A stretch of DNA of 5,199 nucleotides from contig VBHI01000240.1 in the NCBI GenBank assembly GCA_005881495.1, positions 1 through 5,199 of the forward strand. The letters are read 5' to 3'. Numbering within the stretch: the first letter of the stretch is position 1; each line of letters starts with the position of its first letter. This document shows positions 1 to 4,352 of the stretch, in pieces. The notes beneath the pieces are model-generated. The model did not search any database. It saw only the letters and a list, made by a program, of their open reading frames with translations, and was not told the origin of the DNA. A program made the position numbers and the translations under genes. This DNA comes from Chloroflexota bacterium (lineage in GTDB: Bacteria; Chloroflexota; Ktedonobacteria; Ktedonobacterales; Ktedonobacteraceae).

Positions 1-366
1 CTGGGCCGAGAGGACCTGGCGACTGACCAGCGCTTTGAGACGAACCCGCAGCGGGTGCACAACCGCAAGCAACTGATACCGATTTTACAAGAGTTGTTTC
101 TGGTACGTGAGACGGATGATTGGCTGGCGGAGCTGCGCGTGGCAGGTATTCCCTGTGGCCCCATCAATACTATCAGCCAGGTCTTCGAGGATGAGCAGGT
201 GCTGGCGCGGGACTTTGTGTGGGAGTGTAAACACCCAACGGCGGGGATGATTAAGCTTGTGGGATCGCCTATCCATCTTGCAGAGACGCCTACGAGGTTG
301 TATAAGGCGCCGCCGCTTTTGGGGGAGGATAATGAGATGTATCTGAAAGACATACAAGAGGAATGA
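1..366 (+). CDS. CaiB/BaiF family CoA-transferase, C-terminal part (5' end cut by window)
   Basis: The frame is open from base 1, so the gene starts before the window; 121 codons of the C-terminal end are visible and it stops with TGA at 364-366. The visible protein fits class III CoA-transferases, which move CoA between organic acids (for example formyl-CoA:oxalate or carnitine systems) in the cytoplasm. Family marks seen are LGREDLATDQRF near the left edge, the strongly conserved AGIPCGPINTISQVFED stretch, QVLARDFV after it, and a C-terminal PPLLGEDNEMYL, where the family usually has P-x-L-G-(E/Q)-x-x-x-x-(I/V)-L. A GTG at 55 could be misread as a start, but the homology continues upstream of it. 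The catalytic aspartate of the family lies in the missing N-terminal part, so the substrate cannot be inferred. It runs in the same direction as dnaN but is separated from it by 200 bases that carry hairpins and a promoter, so it is probably not co-transcribed. Confidence 0.87.
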   Translation: MGREDLATDQRFETNPQRVHNRKQLIPILQELFLVRETDDWLAELRVAGIPCGPINTISQVFEDEQVLARDFVWECKHPTAGMIKLVGSPIHLAETPTRLYKAPPLLGEDNEMYLKDIQEE

Positions 367-371
367 GTTTC

Positions 372-399
372 CAGGGTGACCCAAGGGTCACCCCTACTA
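372..399. repeat. Palindromic repeat, copy 1
   Basis: GGGTGACCC (374-382), then AA, then GGGTCACCC (385-393) form a perfect 9-base inverted repeat. The element extends to a 28-base block (372-399) that recurs at 1911-1938 with only two differences. These are T377 to C and A390 to G, the two members of one base pair, so pairing is kept. It lies just after the CoA-transferase stop. It looks like one copy of a dispersed REP-like palindrome. No T tract follows directly, so it is a poor terminator by itself. Confidence 0.8.
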
Positions 400-452
400 C
401 GAAGTCGCTGCTCAAGCCAGCTCGACCGTAGTAGAATGAGGGTTATTTTTTT
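390..452 (+). terminator. Possible rho-independent terminator of the CoA-transferase gene
   Basis: CTACTACG (394-401) pairs perfectly with CGTAGTAG (427-434). Inside, GTCG (404-407) can pair with CGAC (423-426) and CTG (408-410) with CAG (418-420). Outside, ACCC (390-393) can pair with GGGT (440-443) if bases 435-439 bulge out. That places the stem directly before TATTTTTTT (444-452). The layout is compatible with an intrinsic terminator downstream of the CoA-transferase gene, although the bulge and the overlap with the palindrome at 374-393 make this uncertain. The 8-base arm itself is certain; the function is inferred. Confidence 0.42.
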
Positions 453-487
453 GGCATCCTGGGAATGACGAAAATGTACGGTAAACC

Positions 488-516
488 TTGTTCTCTGTAA
501 TAGATTGCTGTATACT
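488..516 (+). promoter_or_regulatory. Candidate sigma70-type promoter for dnaN
   Basis: TTGTTC (488-493) and TATACT (511-516) are separated by exactly 17 bases and match the -35 and -10 consensus at 4 and 5 of 6 positions. Transcription would start near 523, leaving a leader of about 44 bases before the dnaN GTG. The position between the T tract at 446-452 and the dnaN ribosome binding site supports the call. It is a consensus match by eye only. Confidence 0.55.
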
Positions 517-551
517 TAACCTCGAATTTTAACCGTTTTATGCTCGTGCCT

Positions 552-559
552 GGAGGAAG
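552..559 (+). promoter_or_regulatory. Shine-Dalgarno site that sets the dnaN start
   Basis: GGAGGAAG is followed by 7 bases and then GTG at 567. The upstream in-frame ATG at 540 has no such site before it, and the SD itself would lie inside a reading frame begun there. The GTG also makes the protein begin MKITCK, as beta clamps usually do. Confidence 0.85.
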
Positions 560-566
560 AACGCCT

Positions 567-1706
567 GTGAAAATTACATGTAAACAACAAGACTTGAGTC
601 GTGGGCTTACTACAGTAAGCCATGCCGTCTCAAATCGTAGCACACTCCCGATCCTCGCCAATATTTTACTGGCGACCGATAACGATCGATTGAAGCTATC
701 GGCTACGAACCTGGAGATTGGTATCAATTGCTGGGTGGACTGCCAGATTCATGAGGAGGGATCGACGACGGTCCCCGCGAAACTGTTCACCGACTTTGTC
801 AATAGCTTGTCGCAGACCACGGTCGATATCACGGTGCCGGAAGACTCGAACAAGATGAATATTAAAAGCGAGGATAGCAGCGCGAATATCAAGGGCATGG
901 ATGCTTCTGAATTCCCGCTGATTCCCAGCGCTGAAGGTGGGGAGCCGCCTGTGATACTGGATGCCGCTACGCTCAAAGAGATGATCGAAGAGGTCGTTAT
1001 AGCTGCATCTGATGACGATTCGCGCCCGGTCTTTACAGGTGTGCTGGTACAGGTAGGGAACGAACAGGTGACGTTTGCAGCGGCAGATGCCTTCCGCCTG
1101 GCGGTACGTACTGCTCCCTTGCCCGGGGACGATACTCCACGTGGCGATATTCTGATCCCCGCGAAGACACTCAGAGAACTGAAAGGCATTCTGCCCTCTG
1201 AAGGGGCTGTACAGATGATTGTCACGCCTAATCGCAGCCAGGTGCTGTTCCACACAGATCAGATCGATCTTGTTTCGCGGTTGATCGATGGGAATTTCCC
1301 CAACTATCGCCAGATTATTCCCAAAGAGCATTCGACACGGGCAGTGATAGATACGAAAACATTTGCTGCGCGTGTCAAATCGGCGGCGTTGTTTGCGCGC
1401 GATAGCTCAAATATTACACGCGTCAAGATCAACGGTGGGGATGGCAGTGGGCTTGAGCCGGGTACAGTGACGATTGAGGCGACGGCAGAGGACCTGGGAG
1501 ATAACGTGGGTGTGTTGAACGCCGCTGTTGACGGGCCTGAGCAGGAGATCATCTTCAATGTCAAGTATCTCTCAGATGTGCTGGCTGTGATCGGAACGCC
1601 TGAGGTGGCTATTGAGGTGAACGCACCAACTAAGCCTGGGGTGATCAAGCCGATTGGCCATGCCGATTATACGTATGTGATTATGCCGATGCATACCAAC
1701 CGCTAG
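567..1706 (+). CDS. dnaN: DNA polymerase III subunit beta (sliding clamp)
   Basis: The protein has 379 residues, within the usual 360-380 range. The beta clamp is a ring-shaped dimer that encircles DNA and tethers polymerase III and other replication and repair proteins. Seen in the sequence: an N-terminal MKITCKQQDL, the family block NRSTLPILANILLATD at about residues 23-38 followed by LKLSATNLEIGI (42-53), the domain 2-3 junction block LIDGNFPNYRQIIP at about 239-252, and a C-terminal YVIMPM (370-375), where the MPM belongs to the hydrophobic pocket that receives clamp-binding peptides. The family has three similar domains of about 120 residues, and the length leaves room for all three without gaps. 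The GTG start is chosen over the ATG at 540 because of the strong Shine-Dalgarno site and the canonical N terminus. It stops with TAG inside a short palindrome. recF follows 351 bases later on the same strand, an unusually long gap for this pair. dnaA is not directly upstream. No truncation is seen. Confidence 0.97.
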   Translation: MKITCKQQDLSRGLTTVSHAVSNRSTLPILANILLATDNDRLKLSATNLEIGINCWVDCQIHEEGSTTVPAKLFTDFVNSLSQTTVDITVPEDSNKMNIKSEDSSANIKGMDASEFPLIPSAEGGEPPVILDAATLKEMIEEVVIAASDDDSRPVFTGVLVQVGNEQVTFAAADAFRLAVRTAPLPGDDTPRGDILIPAKTLRELKGILPSEGAVQMIVTPNRSQVLFHTDQIDLVSRLIDGNFPNYRQIIPKEHSTRAVIDTKTFAARVKSAALFARDSSNITRVKINGGDGSGLEPGTVTIEATAEDLGDNVGVLNAAVDGPEQEIIFNVKYLSDVLAVIGTPEVAIEVNAPTKPGVIKPIGHADYTYVIMPMHTNR

Positions 1707-1713
1707 CGGTTTT
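1698..1713 (+). other. Short palindrome over the dnaN stop codon
   Basis: AACCGC (1698-1703), TA, GCGGTT (1706-1711) form a perfect 14-base palindrome followed by two more T. As RNA it gives only a 5-base stem with a CTAG loop and a four-base T run starting within the stem. This is weak for a terminator, so dnaN transcripts may read on toward recF. Confidence 0.35.
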
Positions 1714-1733
1714 GATGGGGTAGATCGTCACAT

Positions 1734-1798
1734 TCGTAGGGGCGGGAGAGGTGCGCAGTGGAGTGGGGACGCTTGCGTCGCCCATGGCGGGCAGGCGC
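1734..1798 (+). repeat. Tandem GC-rich repeat, unit A
   Basis: Bases 1734-1772 match 1799-1837 with one difference (T1752 against G1817), and 1775-1798 match 1865-1888 with one difference (C1792 against T1882). Inside the unit, GGG-GACGC (1765-1772) faces GCGTC-G-CCC (1775-1783) across only TT, giving a compact hairpin with one bulged G. Confidence 0.85.
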
Positions 1799-1888
1799 TC
1801 GTAGGGGCGGGAGAGGGGCGCAGTGGAGTGGGGACGCAGCCGCATCCGGGGGATGCTGAAGGCAGCGTCGCCCATGGCGGGTAGGCGC
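1799..1888 (+). repeat. Tandem GC-rich repeat, unit B (with 25 extra bases)
   Basis: This is the second unit, directly next to unit A. It differs mainly in that the two bases at the tip of the unit A hairpin are replaced by 27 bases (1838-1864). Those bases are themselves self-complementary: GCC (1839-1841) faces GGC (1861-1863) and GCATCC (1842-1847) faces GGATGC (1851-1856) around a GGG loop. The outer stem of GGG-GACGC (1830-1837) with GCGTC-G-CCC (1865-1873) is kept. The result is one long hairpin of about 44 bases, with a TGAA bulge and an A-A mismatch. Confidence 0.85.
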
Positions 1889-1910
1889 GCAGCGGCAGGG
1901 GAACAGGACG

Positions 1911-1938
1911 CAGGGCGACCCAAGGGTCGCCCCTACTA
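1911..1938. repeat. Palindromic repeat, copy 2
   Basis: GGGCGACCC (1913-1921), AA, GGGTCGCCC (1924-1932) form a perfect inverted repeat. Together with its flanks CA and CTACTA it matches the block at 372-399 except for a compensated base pair (C1916 and G1929 here, T and A there). The two copies bracket dnaN in the same orientation. Confidence 0.82.
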
Positions 1939-1980
1939 TGGACGATTTCGTTGGGGTGTGGGGGCAGGTATTGAGGTTGT

Positions 1981-1996
1981 CGTCTCCCTGGAGACG
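1981..1996. promoter_or_regulatory. 16-base inverted repeat before recF
   Basis: CGTCTCC (1981-1987) and GGAGACG (1990-1996) are perfect reverse complements separated by CT. It lies 62 bases before the recF ATG and 15 bases before a small ATG at 2011. It could be a protein-binding operator or an RNA hairpin whose 3' arm contains GGAG. Neither is shown by the sequence alone. Confidence 0.4.
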
Positions 1997-2010
1997 GAGC
2001 GCTTTGGCAT

Positions 2011-2082
2011 ATGAAGTTTACGATTGGGAAGGATGCCCTGATTACCTGGGATTTAGAATGTACCTTTCTTTCCTCGCGCTGA
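2011..2082 (+). CDS. Possible 23-residue leader peptide overlapping the recF start
   Basis: An ATG at 2011 opens a 23-codon frame that ends at TGA 2080-2082, beyond the recF ATG at 2058 and in a different frame. A GGAG lies at 1996-1999, 11 bases before the ATG, which is a little far for a good ribosome site. The peptide begins MKFTIGKDAL, which resembles the N terminus of many beta clamps (MKFT(I/V)xxxxL), but the following residues do not continue the likeness. It could be a translated leader that couples ribosomes to recF, a remnant of a second dnaN start, or chance. I favour chance or a leader and cannot separate them. Confidence 0.2.
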   Translation: MKFTIGKDALITWDLECTFLSSR

Positions 2083-3245
2083 ATGAATTTCGCAATTATG
2101 GGCACCTTGAGCTTTCCCTGGGACCGGGGCTCTTTCTTTTTTATGGAGAGAACGCGCAGGGTAAGACGAACTTGCTTGAAGCTGTTGGGATGCTGGCTAC
2201 GGGTAGTTCCTTTCATGCAAGCTCTGATCGCGAAGTAGTGAACTGGTCCGCTCCTGACCATATTGCCCATTTGAAGGCTTCCGTCAAACGGCGCGAGGAT
2301 GATGTCGAGCTTGAAATGGTTATCTTTGATCCCGCGCCGCCTGTCCAGGAAGGGGTTCAACCTCCACTCAGCACGGTTGCGCTCCCTGCCAATACACCAC
2401 GTAAACGGGTCAAGATCAATGCTATCCCGAAAAAAGTGATTGACCTGATCGGGCAGATGAAGGTGGTTCTGTTTGCGCCGGCGGATCTGCACCTGGTTGA
2501 CGGCTCTCCAGAAGAACGCCGGCGTTTTCTTGACCGCTCCCTGTGCCAGATACAGCCACGCTATTGCCAGGCATTGGTGCAATACCGGAAAGTTATTACG
2601 CAGCGTTCGGCTTTGCTCAAACGGATACGGGATAACCAGGAGGACCCACGTTTGCTGGATTATCTCGACGAGAAGCTGACGGCGCTGGCGAATGTGATTA
2701 TCTTTGAACGGCAGCGAATGCTTGCCGCTCTCAATGAGCAGACCAGTGGGCTGCAGGAGACGTTGAGTGGTGGGCGCGAACACTTGCAGATTGTCTATCG
2801 TCCTTCGTTCAAGGTGGATGCCGCCTGGAACATGGCGGAGTCTCTGCAACATTACCGCACGCAGCTACGGGAGGTGCGCAAGCGAGAGTTGGTCCAGGGA
2901 GTTTGTTTGCTGGGACCGCACCGCGATGACCTGGAGTTTCTGGTGAATGGTATCAATATGCTGACGTATGGGTCACGCGGTCAACAGCGCACGACGGCCC
3001 TTTCCGCGAAACTGGCCGAACTTGCTTATATGCGCGCCTGTACGGGGGACGAGCCTGTACTGCTGCTGGATGATGTGTTTAGCGAACTGGATATGCCGCG
3101 GCGAAGACACTTGCTGGGCGAGGTGATGCGACACGAGCAGGTGTTCCTGACTGCTACAGACCTGTCCAGTTTACCAGGGGAGATTCTGGGGCAGGCGCAT
3201 ATCTACGAGGTGGTGGGCGGCGAGGTGAGGAAGGCCGGTTTGTAG
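2058..3245 (+). CDS. recF: DNA replication and repair protein RecF
   Basis: The protein has 395 residues; the family is usually 350-400. RecF is a cytoplasmic SMC-like ATPase that works with RecO and RecR to load RecA at single-strand gaps. All key elements are present: MYLSFLALNEFRNY at the N terminus, Walker A GENAQGKT (residues 30-37), PADLHLVDGSPEERRRFLD (141-159), LLGPHRDDLEF (from 285), the ABC signature region YGSRGQQR (304-311) and Walker B with the catalytic acidic residue LLLDDVFSELD (335-345). The ATG at 2058 is chosen because the RecF homology begins there. The same frame stays open upstream to about 1938, but that part (MDDFVGVWG onward) crosses repeat DNA and has no RecF likeness. 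The ribosome site is weak (GGGA at 2048-2051). Between the first beta strands and the PADL block there is a proline-rich stretch (about residues 91-114) that seems longer than in typical RecF. It shares its direction with dnaN, but gyrB does not follow. Confidence 0.96.
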   Translation: MYLSFLALNEFRNYGHLELSLGPGLFLFYGENAQGKTNLLEAVGMLATGSSFHASSDREVVNWSAPDHIAHLKASVKRREDDVELEMVIFDPAPPVQEGVQPPLSTVALPANTPRKRVKINAIPKKVIDLIGQMKVVLFAPADLHLVDGSPEERRRFLDRSLCQIQPRYCQALVQYRKVITQRSALLKRIRDNQEDPRLLDYLDEKLTALANVIIFERQRMLAALNEQTSGLQETLSGGREHLQIVYRPSFKVDAAWNMAESLQHYRTQLREVRKRELVQGVCLLGPHRDDLEFLVNGINMLTYGSRGQQRTTALSAKLAELAYMRACTGDEPVLLLDDVFSELDMPRRRHLLGEVMRHEQVFLTATDLSSLPGEILGQAHIYEVVGGEVRKAGL

Positions 3246-3329
3246 GCGTTCAGGTCAGGCTCCTTTTCTATGCTCCATATTTTTTCGCGGGATGATGAAG
3301 TGTTGCATCCCTCAGCCGGGCTACAGACG
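3246..3329. other. Convergent gap between recF and the sugar kinase
   Basis: These 84 bases separate two genes that run toward each other. The six-T run at 3280-3285 is not preceded by a stem on the plus strand. GGGATG (3289-3294) can pair with CATCCC (3306-3311) across an 11-base loop, but the stem is short. On the minus strand it would be followed by A and not T, so no standard intrinsic terminator is seen for either gene. Confidence 0.5.
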
Positions 3330-4301
3330 TTACTTGTCTGCACGCTGTAGCAATGCCTTCGCTTCATTCATGGTAGGCAGTGATGGGATGGCTCCCAGTT
3401 GTGTGGTTGCCAACGCACCGACTGCGTTCCCTAGACACAGCGCCTTTTCTATCACCTCTCTGTCCCATGTGAGGTCGCCCTCCAGTAAGCCTGCGAGCAT
3501 GCCTGCGACAAAGCCATCACCTGCACCGGTGGTGTCTACCGGCTGAACCGCAAAACCTGGTACGTGCCCTCCGGCTTGAGCCGTAAAATAGGTACAACCG
3601 GCCTTGCCTTGTGTCACGACCAGGAGCTGCAGATGATCATGCCACAGGGATCGAGCGGCCTGTTCCAGGGTGTGCTGGTCGCTGAGGAAGGTCAGTTCTT
3701 CCTCGCTGACCTTGATCATGTCTGCGTGTTGCCAGCCCTCGAGGATGCCTGCTCTCGCTGCATCAAGAGAGGGCCACAAAGAGGGCCGCAGGTTCGGATC
3801 GTATGAGAGCAATGCTCCTTTGCCTTTGGCATAATCGAGTGCTGTCAAGGTGGCACTGCGGCTCGGCTCGCTAATGAGTGTGATGGAGCCGTAGTGAAAG
3901 ATGTGGGTGTGGGCGACGTAAGCCCGATCAACATCCTCCGGGCGCCAGAGCATATCCGCACTCGGATGCCGATAAAACATGAAATCCCGCTCACCGTCAG
4001 CGAGCAAAGACACAAAAGCGAGAGCCGTGCGGGCCTGCGTGGTGAACCGTAAGCCAGCGATATCCACCCCATGGCTTCGCAGAGTGTCAGCCAGGAAGTG
4101 ACCGAACTCATCATCGCCCACCTGCCCCATGAAGCCAGCACGATAACCGAGTCGGGCCACGCCGACTGCCACGTTTGCCGGAGCCCCACCAGGGGCTTTT
4201 TTGAACGCGGGAGCCTGGGCCAGGCTCACGCCAACTTCCGTCGAGACAAAGTCAATGAGCAGTTCACCGCAGGCGATGACATCCATCATAACAGCATTCA
4301 A
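3330..4301 (-). CDS. PfkB-family sugar kinase, probably fructokinase
   Basis: The protein has 323 residues, normal for the ribokinase/PfkB fold. It would phosphorylate a free sugar with ATP in the cytoplasm. Seen are the N-terminal strand DVIACGELLIDF (about 7-18), the first PfkB signature GGAPANVAVGVARLG (38-52), YDPNLRPSLW (167-176, typical of bacterial fructokinases) and the second signature DTTGAGDGFVAGML, in which D262 is the expected catalytic base and the GAG forms the anion hole. The DPNLRPSLW block and overall layout favour fructose, but ribose, ketodeoxygluconate or another ketose cannot be ruled out. A TTG at 4301 is preferred as start because AAGGAGG lies 8 bases before it. The ATG codons at 4289 and 4286 are too far from that site, and the ATG at 4325 lies upstream of it. 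It follows the LacI-type regulator by 51 bases in the same direction, so they probably share a transcript. Confidence 0.93.
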   Translation of the reverse strand: MNAVMMDVIACGELLIDFVSTEVGVSLAQAPAFKKAPGGAPANVAVGVARLGYRAGFMGQVGDDEFGHFLADTLRSHGVDIAGLRFTTQARTALAFVSLLADGERDFMFYRHPSADMLWRPEDVDRAYVAHTHIFHYGSITLISEPSRSATLTALDYAKGKGALLSYDPNLRPSLWPSLDAARAGILEGWQHADMIKVSEEELTFLSDQHTLEQAARSLWHDHLQLLVVTQGKAGCTYFTAQAGGHVPGFAVQPVDTTGAGDGFVAGMLAGLLEGDLTWDREVIEKALCLGNAVGALATTQLGAIPSLPTMNEAKALLQRADK

Positions 4302-4309
4302 GAGCGTGT

Positions 4310-4317
4310 CCTCCTTT
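4310..4317 (-). promoter_or_regulatory. Shine-Dalgarno site that sets the sugar kinase start
   Basis: Read on the minus strand, AAAAGGAGG is followed by ACACGCTC and then TTG at 4301. The 8-base spacing is ideal and is the reason for choosing a TTG start. If ATG at 4289 is used instead, the spacing would be 20 bases. Confidence 0.75.
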
Positions 4318-4342
4318 TTGTGCAAAGCGTGTTTAAGGAAGC

Positions 4343-4352
4343 TTAGCGCTTA
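4343..4352. promoter_or_regulatory. Weak CG-centred palindrome between regulator and kinase
   Basis: AGCGCT (4345-4350) is a perfect six-base palindrome centred on CpG, and the pair T4343-A4352 also matches. LacI-family operators usually have a central CG and longer matching arms. This site is placed just after the regulator's stop, before the kinase, but six bases are too few for confidence. Confidence 0.18.

Larger units (their letters stand above)
1707..2057. other. dnaN-recF intergenic region, 351 bases, repeat-rich
   Basis: This stretch holds, in order, two tandem GC-rich repeat units (1734-1798 and 1799-1888), a linker (1889-1910), the second copy of the palindromic repeat (1911-1938), a G-rich stretch (1951-1965), a 16-base inverted repeat (1981-1996) and a possible 23-codon ORF (from 2011) that runs into recF. 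GTAGGGGCG at 1736-1744 and its reverse complement CGCCCCTAC at 1928-1936 bracket the repeat part. I see no convincing sigma70 promoter for recF here, and the frames that stay open across it look like by-products of GC-rich repeat DNA. Confidence 0.7.

Noticed and set aside
540..566. ATG at 540 as the dnaN start
   Set aside because: The strong ribosome site at 552-559 lies downstream of it, and GTG 567 gives the expected MKIT start.
696..1648. Long minus-strand open frames within dnaN
   Set aside because: They lie entirely opposite a gene with clear homology and show no recognizable motifs.
1681..1923. Minus-strand open frame of 80 codons with an internally repeated peptide (RLPAMGDA twice)
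   Set aside because: The repeated peptide simply mirrors the tandem DNA repeat, it has no ribosome site seen, and it overlaps the end of dnaN.
374..1932. The palindromes as a CRISPR array
   Set aside because: There are only two copies, about 1.5 kb apart, with a coding gene between them and no regular spacers.
1938..2057. Upstream extension of recF to an ATG at 1938
   Set aside because: The added 40 residues cross repeat and palindrome DNA and have no RecF likeness; the canonical N terminus MYLSFLALNEFRNY begins at 2058.
1728..2852. A 374-codon minus-strand open frame across the gap and recF
   Set aside because: Most of it is opposite recF coding sequence and it shows low-complexity, proline- and arginine-rich content without motifs; a shadow frame.
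3289..3311. GGGATG/CATCCC stem as a bidirectional terminator between recF and the kinase
   Set aside because: The stem is six bases with an 11-base loop and lacks a T tract on its 3' side in either direction.
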